DNA of 64,000 nucleotides, taken from assembly GCF_005484985.1 (NCBI RefSeq), contig NZ_CP027942.1:1426001-1490000 (forward strand), read 5' to 3'. Position 1 is the first letter of the stretch, and each line of letters opens with the position of its first letter. The notes under the pieces are model-generated. The model was given only the letters and a program-made list of their open reading frames with translations, was not told the origin of the DNA and made no database searches. The stretch is from Agrococcus sp. SGAir0287 (lineage in GTDB: Bacteria; Actinomycetota; Actinomycetes; Actinomycetales; Microbacteriaceae). Positions 22,901-30,580 of the stretch are shown in pieces. Made by a program: the position numbers and the translations under genes.

Positions 22901-24886
22901 TCAGGCCGGGATGTGCCTGCCGAACCAGTCGAGCACCGCTGCGAAGCGCTCGATGCGGTGCCGTGGCTGGCCCGATCGCGTGAGCTCGTGGTCCTCGCCG
23001 GGGAAGACGAGCAGCTCGGCCTCGGTGCCCTGCCGGTGCAGGGCGGCGAAGTACCGCTGCGCCTGCTCGAGCGGGCAGCGCAGGTCGCGCTCGGCGTGCA
23101 CGACGAGCGTCGGCGTGCGCACCTGCGAGACGACCGCCATGGGGCTCTGCGCGCGCACGCGCTCGGGGTCGGTGCCGACGTACTCGTCGCCGAAGAACGA
23201 GCCGATGTCGCTCGTGCCGACGAACGACTCCGGGTCGAGGAACCCGCGCTCGACGATGGCGGCGCGGAAGCGGTGCTCGTGAGCGATCGTCCACGCCGTG
23301 AGATAGCCGCCGTACGAGCCGCCCATGATGCCGACGCGGTCGCCGTCGAGGCTCGGATGCGCCGCGAGCGCGCCGTCGAGGAAGTCGAGCACGTCGTGCA
23401 GGTCGACCGTGCCCATCCGCTGCCGGATCGCCAGGCCGTGGGCGCGCCCGTAGCCCGCCGACCCGCGCGGGTTGCACTGCACGACGGCGTAGCCGGCATC
23501 GACGGCGACCTGCGCCTCGTCGAACACGTGCACGCCGTACTGCGCGAACGGTCCGCCGTGGATGTTGAGCAGGACGGGATGCGGACCCTCGCCCTCGGGC
23601 AGCCACACCCAGCCGTGCACGCGCGAGCCGTCGCGCGCGACGAGGTCGTGCTCCGTCGGCACCGTCACGCCCGCCGCCTGCAGCGCCGCGCCGAAGTCGG
23701 TGAGGATGCGCACGCCGCCCGGGCCGTCCTCGCCCGGCTCGACGAGGCCGAGCTCGCCGAAGGAGGTCGGCGTCTGCACCGTCACGACGATGCGATCGCC
23801 GTGGACGGCGACGCCCGTCGCCTCGGTCGCGTCGCCCGTCAGTCGCGTGACGCCGTCGACGCCGACGTGCAGCACGTGCACGCGTCCGCGGTGCGTGTCC
23901 TGCACGAGCACGCCGTCGTCGACGAGCGTGAGGTCGCCGGCCGCGAGGTCGATGGTCTCCTCGTCGGTGCGACGCTCGAGCGTCGACCCGACGAGGCGGT
24001 AGAGGCCGGCGTTCCGCGCGACGAAGTCGATGCCGGACTCCCCCACGTCCTGCGCGATGGCCCACACGCCGTGCGCGTCCGCCACGATCTGCGCGACCGA
24101 GAGGTTCGCGTCGATGCCGAGCAGCTCGCGCTCCTCGCCGCCGTCCACCCGGATGGCGACGATCGGGTTCCGCAGATCCGTGCGAGCGTCCGAGTCCACG
24201 CGGATCGCGAGCACCTCGGTGCCGTCGGCGCTCCAGACGGCGCCGACGTGCTCGACGTCCCCCGACGTGAGCGTCGCGGCCTCGGGGATGCGCGAGGTGG
24301 GCGTCGGCGGGTGCTCGGCGCCCGCGTCGCCGGGCGCGGGCGCGCGCTCGTAGTCCGGCTCGAGGCCGGGGTCGAGGATGTCGGCGACCGCGACGCGGCT
24401 GCGCGCGTCGATGCGGTAGCCGACGCCGTTGCGCTGCGCGTGCAGGTCGACGATGCGTCGCGGCGACTGCGCCTCGGGCGTCAGGCCCTCCACGGTGGAG
24501 CCGCGGCCGGGCTCGACCTCGCGCACGGTGAGCGCGAGCCGCGCGCCGTCCGGCGAGATGCGGAAGCCCGTCACGCCTCCTGGCGCGTCCGTCGTCTGCA
24601 CCGGCTCGCCGCCGTCGGCGGGCATGACCCACACCTGCGGGCGGCCCTTCGCGTCGGCGCGCACGAACAGGATGCGGGTGCCGTCGGGCGTGAGCTGGGG
24701 CGAGGAGTCCGACACGCCCTGCGTGATGCGCGTGCGGCCGCCGTCGGCGAGCGAGACGCGCCACAGCTGCCCCACGGTGCGGTTGGCGTCGACGTCCGGC
24801 CGGGATGCGGCGACGACCGCCCACCCGTCGGGGTGGACGGCCGGCCGCGAGAGCTCGACGAGGTGCTCGATGTGCTCCGCGCGCAT
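22901..24886 (-). CDS. S9-family (prolyl oligopeptidase-type) serine peptidase
   Basis: A 661-aa protein. The N-terminal ~400 residues are a beta-propeller of TolB-like repeats (AVHPDGWAVVAASRP, QLTPDGTRILFVRADAKGRP, RISPDGARLALTV). The C-terminal alpha/beta-hydrolase domain has the nucleophile GIMGGSYGGYLTAW, the Asp in VVHAERDLRCPLEQ and the His in FPGEDHELTRSGQP. It is probably a cytoplasmic acylaminoacyl- or dipeptidyl-peptidase, as no signal peptide is present. Its start overlaps the SDR stop (TGATG). Confidence 0.9.
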   Translation of the reverse strand: MRAEHIEHLVELSRPAVHPDGWAVVAASRPDVDANRTVGQLWRVSLADGGRTRITQGVSDSSPQLTPDGTRILFVRADAKGRPQVWVMPADGGEPVQTTDAPGGVTGFRISPDGARLALTVREVEPGRGSTVEGLTPEAQSPRRIVDLHAQRNGVGYRIDARSRVAVADILDPGLEPDYERAPAPGDAGAEHPPTPTSRIPEAATLTSGDVEHVGAVWSADGTEVLAIRVDSDARTDLRNPIVAIRVDGGEERELLGIDANLSVAQIVADAHGVWAIAQDVGESGIDFVARNAGLYRLVGSTLERRTDEETIDLAAGDLTLVDDGVLVQDTHRGRVHVLHVGVDGVTRLTGDATEATGVAVHGDRIVVTVQTPTSFGELGLVEPGEDGPGGVRILTDFGAALQAAGVTVPTEHDLVARDGSRVHGWVWLPEGEGPHPVLLNIHGGPFAQYGVHVFDEAQVAVDAGYAVVQCNPRGSAGYGRAHGLAIRQRMGTVDLHDVLDFLDGALAAHPSLDGDRVGIMGGSYGGYLTAWTIAHEHRFRAAIVERGFLDPESFVGTSDIGSFFGDEYVGTDPERVRAQSPMAVVSQVRTPTLVVHAERDLRCPLEQAQRYFAALHRQGTEAELLVFPGEDHELTRSGQPRHRIERFAAVLDWFGRHIPA

Positions 24887-25650
24887 CAGCGGCCCTGGAA
24901 GCTCGACACGTCGCCGACGAGGCGCGTGTGGTCGTGCGGCACGGGGTCGACGACGGCCGAGGCGACCTCGGCGGCGAACTCGTCGACGTCGTACAGGCGC
25001 CCGGCGTCCTCGCGGCGGCCCGCGATGGCGCCGGGGTTGGCGCGCTCGAGCAGCGTCGCGGTGATCGTGCCCTCGATCATGTCGCCCGAGACCACGACGA
25101 GCTCGATGCCGCGCGCCTCGAGCTCGACGATGCGCTCGCGCAGCGCGTCCTCGCCCGCGCGCTTCGAGAGGGCGACGGCCTCGTACTCGGGCATCGTCGG
25201 GGTCGTGCGGATGAAGTGCGCCTGGTGGCTCGTGACGAACACGACGCGTGCGCCCTGGCGCAGCACGGGGATCGCGGCGTCGAGCAGCGCGACCTGCGCG
25301 TCGCGGTTGAGGCGCATCGCGTAGTCCTCGCCCAGGCCGGCCTCCATGCCGCCCGAGGCGTTCATCACGAGCACGTCGAGCCCGCCGTAGGCGTCCTTCG
25401 CGGCCTGGAACATCGCCTCGACGCTCGCGGCGTCCGTGAGGTCGGCCTGCACGACGAGCGCCTGCACGCCGACCTCGCGTGCCGCGGCCGCGACCTTCTC
25501 GGCGCGCGGCGCCTTGTTGCGGTAGTTCACGACGACGTCGGCGCCGGCGCCGGCGAGGTAGCCGATGGTCGCGGCGCCGATGCCGCGACTCGATCCCGTC
25601 ACGAGCGCGGCCTTGCCTGCCAGCGATCCCGGCTGCAGCGGATTGTCCAC
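24886..25650 (-). CDS. Short-chain dehydrogenase/reductase (SDR)
   Basis: A 254-aa classical SDR: cofactor loop VTGSSRGIGAA near the start, NAG-equivalent MNASGGM, a substituted catalytic region VTSHQAHF and YEAVALSKRAGEDAL carrying the Tyr-x-x-x(5)-Lys arrangement (YEAVALSK, wider than the usual YxxxK). That altered spacing makes catalysis uncertain. GTG start with AAGGAG 5 nt upstream. Coupled to the S9 peptidase downstream. Substrate unknown. Confidence 0.78.
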   Translation of the reverse strand: MDNPLQPGSLAGKAALVTGSSRGIGAATIGYLAGAGADVVVNYRNKAPRAEKVAAAAREVGVQALVVQADLTDAASVEAMFQAAKDAYGGLDVLVMNASGGMEAGLGEDYAMRLNRDAQVALLDAAIPVLRQGARVVFVTSHQAHFIRTTPTMPEYEAVALSKRAGEDALRERIVELEARGIELVVVSGDMIEGTITATLLERANPGAIAGRREDAGRLYDVDEFAAEVASAVVDPVPHDHTRLVGDVSSFQGR

Positions 25651-25789
25651 GAGTGCTCCTTCTTCTCGACCCTCGACCCTACCTTCGCGGGTACCCCGGG
25701 CCCGGGCATCCGGTGGCGCGTCCCGCCATGCTGCACGCACCCAGGGAAGGCAGGGATGCGACCCCTACGATGGGCGGCGAGGAGGGTGG

Positions 25790-26248
25790 ATGGACATCTG
25801 GATGTGGGCGTGGGTCGGCTGGCTCGCGATCGCGCTCATCTGCCTCGTCATCGAGCTGCTGACGCTCGAGCTGACGTTCCTCATGCTCGGCGGCGGCTCG
25901 CTCGTCGGCATGGTCGCGAGCCTCACGGGCCTGCCGCTGTGGGCCCAGGTGCTCATCGCCGCCGTCGCAGCCGCCGCGCTGCTCTTCCTCGTCCGTCCCT
26001 CGCTGCTCGAGCGACTGCATCGCTCGGGCCAGGGCGCCCGCACGAACGTCGACGCCATCACGGGCCTCGGCGGCGAGGTGACGCGGCAGTTCGTGCGCCT
26101 CGTCGGCGAGGTGACGCTCACGAACGGCGAGACCTGGACGGCTCGCCTCTCCCCCGCGACCCGCCCGCGCGACCTCGACGTCGGCGAGCGCGTCGTCGTC
26201 ACCGCCGTCGAGGGCGCGACGGTCGTCGTCGTGCCCGCCGAGCGCTGA
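25790..26248 (+). CDS. NfeD-family membrane protein
   Basis: A 152-aa short NfeD-type protein: an opening membrane region MDIWMWAWVGWLAIALICLV, two more hydrophobic segments to about residue 75, and a C-terminal OB-fold domain (TGLGGEVTRQFVRLVGEVTL, ARLSPATRPRDLDVGERV). GGAGGG precedes the ATG. NfeD proteins are partners of SPFH/stomatin proteins, and the next gene encodes one. The pair probably organises membrane microdomains. Confidence 0.88.
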   Translation: MDIWMWAWVGWLAIALICLVIELLTLELTFLMLGGGSLVGMVASLTGLPLWAQVLIAAVAAAALLFLVRPSLLERLHRSGQGARTNVDAITGLGGEVTRQFVRLVGEVTLTNGETWTARLSPATRPRDLDVGERVVVTAVEGATVVVVPAER

Positions 26249-26287
26249 CCCCAAGAACCCGATCCCCAACCGCTAGGAGCGCACGAC

Positions 26288-27556
26288 ATGGACCTCATCG
26301 GCCCAGTCCTGCTGATCATCGTCGCGATCGTCGTCATCGTCGTCGTCGTGATCATCGCCAGGTCGATCCGCATCATCAAGCAGGGATTCACGGGCATCGT
26401 GGAGCGCCTCGGGCGCTTCCACCGCGTGCTCGGTCCCGGCCTCAACATCCTCGTGCCGGTCATCGACCGGCTCGCGTACAGCGTCGACATGCGCGAGCAG
26501 GTGCGCACGTTCCCGCCGCTGTCGGTCATCACCGAGGACAACCTGAACGTCGCGATGGACACCGTCGTGTACTTCCAGGTCAACGACCCGCGCTCGGCGA
26601 CGTACGAGATCGCCGACTACCTCTCGGCCGTCGAGCAGCTCACGGCGACGACGCTGCGCAACGTCGTCGGCTCGATGAACCTCGAGGAGGCGCTCACGAG
26701 CCGCGACGTCATCAACTCGCAGCTGCGCGCGGTGCTCGACCAGGCGACGGGCAAGTGGGGCATCAAGGTGACCCGCGTCGAGCTGAAGTCGATCGACCCG
26801 CCGCAGTCGATCCTCGAGCCGATGGAGAAGCAGATGCGCGCCGAGCGCGAGCGTCGCGCCTCCATCCTCACGGCCGAGGGCCTCAAGCAGTCGCAGATCC
26901 TCGAGGCCGAGGGTCAGCGCCAGTCGACGATCCTCCGCGCCGAGGGTGAGGCCAAGTCGCAGGTGCTCCGCGCCAAGGGTGACGCCGAGGCGCAGGTCGT
27001 CCTCGCGAAGGGCGAGTCGGAGGCCATCGAGCGCGTGTTCGCGGCCATCCACGCCGGCGACGCCGACAACAAGCTGCTGGCGTACCAGTACCTGCAGACG
27101 CTGCCGAAGCTCGCCGAGGGCGACGCGAACAAGCTGTGGATCATCCCGAGCGAGCTCACGGATGCGCTGCAGGAGATCGGCAAGGGCTTCTTCGAGGGCA
27201 AGGCCGTGAATCCGGCGGCGAAGGTGCGCTCGTTCGACACGGACGACCAAGGTCCGTCGATCCTCGACGAGACCTTCGAGCCCGACTCCGTGAGCGACGT
27301 CGAGGTGCCCTCGATCGCCGACACGCTGAAGGACTCGGGCATCGACCCGCGCGGCGCCGGCGAGACGAGCACGATCTCGTCGTCGACGTCGATCGCCGAC
27401 GAGACGCCGGGCGTGGGCCTGGAGGATGCGCTCGACTCCGTGCGCGAGGCGGAGCAGGAGGTGCCCGGCCAGGCGCCGCAGCCGCCCGCCCCGCAGCCGC
27501 CGTCGACGCCGCAGCCGCCCACCCCGCCGCAGCCGCCGGTCCCGCCGCAGCAGTGA
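26288..27556 (+). CDS. SPFH/Band 7 (stomatin-like) membrane protein
   Basis: A 422-aa protein with an N-terminal membrane anchor (LLIIVAIVVIVVVVIIARSI), the SPFH domain at about 27-190 (GFTGIVERLGRFHRVLGPGL, REQVRTFPPLSVITEDNL, GSMNLEEALTSRD), and a coiled-coil of AEGxx repeats (ILTAEGLKQSQILEAEGQRQ) at about 190-245. The last ~60 residues are a proline/glutamine tail (PQPPAPQPPSTPQPPTPPQP) that is unusual for the family. Downstream of NfeD; overlaps the GDPD gene by GTGA. Likely forms oligomeric membrane scaffolds. Confidence 0.9.
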   Translation: MDLIGPVLLIIVAIVVIVVVVIIARSIRIIKQGFTGIVERLGRFHRVLGPGLNILVPVIDRLAYSVDMREQVRTFPPLSVITEDNLNVAMDTVVYFQVNDPRSATYEIADYLSAVEQLTATTLRNVVGSMNLEEALTSRDVINSQLRAVLDQATGKWGIKVTRVELKSIDPPQSILEPMEKQMRAERERRASILTAEGLKQSQILEAEGQRQSTILRAEGEAKSQVLRAKGDAEAQVVLAKGESEAIERVFAAIHAGDADNKLLAYQYLQTLPKLAEGDANKLWIIPSELTDALQEIGKGFFEGKAVNPAAKVRSFDTDDQGPSILDETFEPDSVSDVEVPSIADTLKDSGIDPRGAGETSTISSSTSIADETPGVGLEDALDSVREAEQEVPGQAPQPPAPQPPSTPQPPTPPQPPVPPQQ

Positions 27557-28293
27557 GGTTCCTCGAGGGGCCTCGGCCGCGCATCCTCGCCCATCGCGGG
27601 CTCGCGACCGAGGCCCCCGAGAACACCCTCGCGGCGTTCCGCGCCGCCGTCGCCGTCGGTGCCACCCACGTCGAGTCCGACGTCCGGGTGAGCGCCGACG
27701 GCGTCGCCATGCTCGCCCATGACGCGACGCTCGAGCGCGTCGCAGGCGCGGCGACCCGCATCGACGCCACCCCTGCGCGCGCGCTGCAGTCGCTCGACCT
27801 CGGCGGCGGGCACGGCGTGCCCACCCTCGCCGATGCGCTCGCGGCGTTCGCCGACGTGCGCTGGAACCTCGACCTCAAGGTGCCGGCCGCCGTCGAGCCC
27901 GCCGTTCGAGCCATCCAGGACGCACGCGCCGTCGATCGCGTGCTCGTCACCTCGTTCGACGACGCGACGCGCGCGCGCGCGGTCGCCGCGCTGCCCGGCG
28001 TCGCGACGAGCGCCTCGCGCGGGGTCATGGCGCGGGCGCTCCTCGCCGTGCGGCTGCGGCAGCGCGCCGCCCTGCGCCGCGCGCTCGAGGGCATCGCGGC
28101 CGTGCAGGTGCCCGAGCGGCTCGGGCGCATCCGCATCGTCGACGCGCGCTCGGTCGCCGCCTTCCACGATGCCGGCGTCGAGGTGCACGTGTGGACGGTG
28201 AACGATCCGACCGACATGCGCAGGCTCGTCGCCCTCGGGGTCGACGGCATCGTCACCGACCGCGCCGACCTCGCCGTGCGCGCGCTGCGCTGA
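27553..28293 (+). CDS. Glycerophosphodiester phosphodiesterase
   Basis: A 246-aa GDPD-family TIM barrel: ILAHRGLATEAPENTLAAF carries the catalytic His and the HRG...PENT motif, ESDVRVSADGVAMLAHD has the metal-binding Glu/Asp and second His, and LDLKVP and WTVND complete the active site. It hydrolyses glycerophosphodiesters to glycerol-3-phosphate and an alcohol. No signal peptide, so cytoplasmic. GTG start inside the stop of the SPFH gene indicates translational coupling. Confidence 0.9.
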   Translation: MRFLEGPRPRILAHRGLATEAPENTLAAFRAAVAVGATHVESDVRVSADGVAMLAHDATLERVAGAATRIDATPARALQSLDLGGGHGVPTLADALAAFADVRWNLDLKVPAAVEPAVRAIQDARAVDRVLVTSFDDATRARAVAALPGVATSASRGVMARALLAVRLRQRAALRRALEGIAAVQVPERLGRIRIVDARSVAAFHDAGVEVHVWTVNDPTDMRRLVALGVDGIVTDRADLAVRALR

Positions 28294-28308
28294 GGCTCGC
28301 GCGGCGCG

Positions 28309-29037
28309 TCAGCGCTGGCGACGCGGACGCGCGCGGATGCCGTGCACGCTCCACGCCGTGACGCGGCGCAGCGTGTCGACGACCATGCCGACGTCGGTCT
28401 TCGAGACGCCGACGGCCCGCTCGGTGAACTGCACCGGCATCTCGACGATGCGCCCGCCAGCCTGCGCGACGCGGACGGCGAGCTCGATCTGGAAGGCGAT
28501 GGAGTCGGAGCGGATGCGGTCGAGCGGCATGCGCCGCAGCACGCGCGTCGAGTACACGCGGAACGTCGAGGTGAGGTCCTGCACGTCGGTGCCGAGCAGC
28601 GTGCGCGCGTAGCGGTTGCCGGCCTGCGAGAGCACGCGACGACGGCCGGCCATCGCGCGCACGTCGCCGCCGGGCACCCAGCGCGACGCGATGACGAGGT
28701 CGACGTCCTCCTCGATCGCCTCGAGCATCTCCCCGAGCAGCGTCAGGTCGTACGAGCCGTCGGCGTCCGTGACGGCGACGGCGTCGACGCCCGCCGCGAT
28801 CCCGGCCCGCAGTCCCTCGCGCACGGCCGAGCCGTAGCCCCGCACGGTGCGGTGCAGCACCTCGATGCTCGGATCGTCGGCCGCGAGGCGATCGGCGAGC
28901 TCGCCCGTGCCGTCGGTGCTGGCGTCGTCGACGACGAGCACGCGGGCGTGCGGCACCGACTGCCGCAGCCTGCCGATCGTGCGCTCGAGGCTGTCGATCT
29001 CGTCGTACGTCGGTACGACCACGAGCACGCTAGGCAC
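28309..29037 (-). CDS. Polyprenyl-phosphate mannosyltransferase (Ppm1-like, GT2)
   Basis: A 242-aa GT2 enzyme: VLVVVPTYDEIDSLERTI at the start, VVDDASTDGTGELAD, and the metal-binding DADGSYDL. GNRYARTLLGTDVQDLTSTF and VQFTERAVGVSK match dolichyl/polyprenyl-phosphate mannose synthases. It transfers mannose from GDP-mannose to polyprenyl phosphate for glycolipid and glycoprotein mannosylation. GTG start lies inside the end of lnt (8-nt overlap). In mycobacteria these two activities are one fused protein, Ppm1; here they are separate. Confidence 0.87.
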   Translation of the reverse strand: MPSVLVVVPTYDEIDSLERTIGRLRQSVPHARVLVVDDASTDGTGELADRLAADDPSIEVLHRTVRGYGSAVREGLRAGIAAGVDAVAVTDADGSYDLTLLGEMLEAIEEDVDLVIASRWVPGGDVRAMAGRRRVLSQAGNRYARTLLGTDVQDLTSTFRVYSTRVLRRMPLDRIRSDSIAFQIELAVRVAQAGGRIVEMPVQFTERAVGVSKTDVGMVVDTLRRVTAWSVHGIRARPRRQR

Positions 29038-30580
29038 GCCGCCTCCGCACCAGGGCGAGGCCGAGCAGCAGGCCGATCGACGCGATCGCGATGGCGCGCT
29101 CCACGAGCGCGCCGCCTGCCATCGCGGGCGTCACGGTGTCGCTGAGCGGCAAGGTCTCGATCATGGCTCCAGGCTCGTACTGCGGCAGCCTATCGACCAT
29201 GGTGCCGTCGGGGAGCATCATCGCGCTCGTGCCCACGGTCGAGATGTTCACGAGCGCGCGACCCGCCTCCTGCGCGCGCAGCTGCGCGATCGCGAGCTGC
29301 TGCACGTTCTCCCAGGAGCCCTCGCCGAAGTCCGCGTTGTTCGTCGGCGCGAGGATGATCTGGGCGCCGTGCTCCGCGACCATCTCGCGCACGAGTCCGT
29401 CGTCGATGATGTCGAAGCAGATCGCGAGACCGTAGACGACGCCGTCGACGTCGAAGGCGTTCTCGCTCGTCGGGTCGAGCGAGTAGTCGCGCGGGATGAG
29501 GTCGAGGAAGCCGAGGGCGTCGAGCAGCGGTCCGAAGAAGTCGCGCTCCGGCAGGTACTCGGCGAAGGGCACGGGATGCCGCTTGTGGTACACCGCGCGC
29601 ACGCCCTCGTCCCACAGCAGCAGCGAGTTGTAGGTGTCGGCGCCCTCGTGCGTCACGGCGCCCAGCACGATGGGCGCGTCGACGAGCGCCTGCACGTCGT
29701 CGATGATGCGCGTCGAGTCGAGCGAGTCCTGCGGGTCGGTCTCGCCGGCGTTCTCGGGCCAGACGAGCACGTCCATCTGCTCGCCGGCGAGCAGCTCGGA
29801 GGCCTCGGCGTGCTGACGGATGATGTCGCCGGCCCGGTACTCGGCGAGCAGTCCCGCCTCGCTGTCGCCCTGCACGGCGCCGACGCGCACCGTGCCGGTC
29901 TCGGCGACCGGGAAGGCGGGGATGGCGACGAGGCCGACGACGACCGCGGCGGCGACGACGAGCCGACGGCGCACGAGCATGCCGCGCGCGAGGACGAGCA
30001 CCGCGAGCACGGCGGCGACGAACGCGAGCAGGAACGTGAGGCCCGAGGCGCCGACCCACGACACCGCGTCGCCCACGGGGCTCGACGCCTGCGAGTAGGC
30101 GAGCCGGCCCCACGAGAACCCGCCCCACGGCACCGTCGACGAGAGCGACTCGCGCAGCATCCACAGCCCCGCGAGCAGCGCGGGCAGCACGATGACGCCG
30201 GCCCACGCGCCCCGCATCCGCTCCCCCAGCCGCCATGCCAGCGCGAGCAGCATGCCGCCGAGGCCCCACCACAGCGCCATGATGCCCGTGAGGCCGACGA
30301 GCGGCAGCGGCCCGAGGTAGACGGTGATCCACTGGATGTGCACGGCGAAGAAGGCCGCGCCGGTGAGCGCGCCGATGCCGAAGGCGGCGCTCGTGCGCCG
30401 ACCCCGCAGCGCGACGAGCGCGAGCGCGACGCCGGGCACGACGAGCGGCCACGCGTCGAACGGCTGGAAGGAGAGCGTCATGAGGCCCGCGCCGACGAGC
30501 GCGGCGACGACCGAGCCCCAGGCGGGCAGGGGTGCTCGCAGGCGCAGCGGCCGCCGCGTCCGTGTCGTGGTCGTGCTCAT
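29030..30580 (-). CDS. lnt: Apolipoprotein N-acyltransferase
   Basis: A 516-aa protein with about eight hydrophobic segments (N-terminal six to about residue 205, one C-terminal) around an extracytoplasmic nitrilase domain. The catalytic triad is visible: Glu in VLVWPENAGETD, Lys in YHKRHPVPFAEYLPERDFF, Cys in LAICFDIIDDGLV. It N-acylates the N-terminal diacyl-cysteine of lipoproteins. The ATG overlaps the helicase stop (ATGA) and its end overlaps the mannosyltransferase start, a split version of mycobacterial Ppm1. Confidence 0.9.
   Translation of the reverse strand: MSTTTTRTRRPLRLRAPLPAWGSVVAALVGAGLMTLSFQPFDAWPLVVPGVALALVALRGRRTSAAFGIGALTGAAFFAVHIQWITVYLGPLPLVGLTGIMALWWGLGGMLLALAWRLGERMRGAWAGVIVLPALLAGLWMLRESLSSTVPWGGFSWGRLAYSQASSPVGDAVSWVGASGLTFLLAFVAAVLAVLVLARGMLVRRRLVVAAAVVVGLVAIPAFPVAETGTVRVGAVQGDSEAGLLAEYRAGDIIRQHAEASELLAGEQMDVLVWPENAGETDPQDSLDSTRIIDDVQALVDAPIVLGAVTHEGADTYNSLLLWDEGVRAVYHKRHPVPFAEYLPERDFFGPLLDALGFLDLIPRDYSLDPTSENAFDVDGVVYGLAICFDIIDDGLVREMVAEHGAQIILAPTNNADFGEGSWENVQQLAIAQLRAQEAGRALVNISTVGTSAMMLPDGTMVDRLPQYEPGAMIETLPLSDTVTPAMAGGALVERAIAIASIGLLLGLALVRRRRA

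Noticed and set aside
20703..24824. A single giant minus-strand frame joining the S9 peptidase and response regulator
   Set aside because: The frame is open only by GC bias; the two real genes use different parts of it and are separated by the convergent permease.
24886..25650. Calling the SDR a specific FabG or FabI
   Set aside because: The catalytic Tyr-Lys spacing is not classical and no fatty acid genes are nearby.
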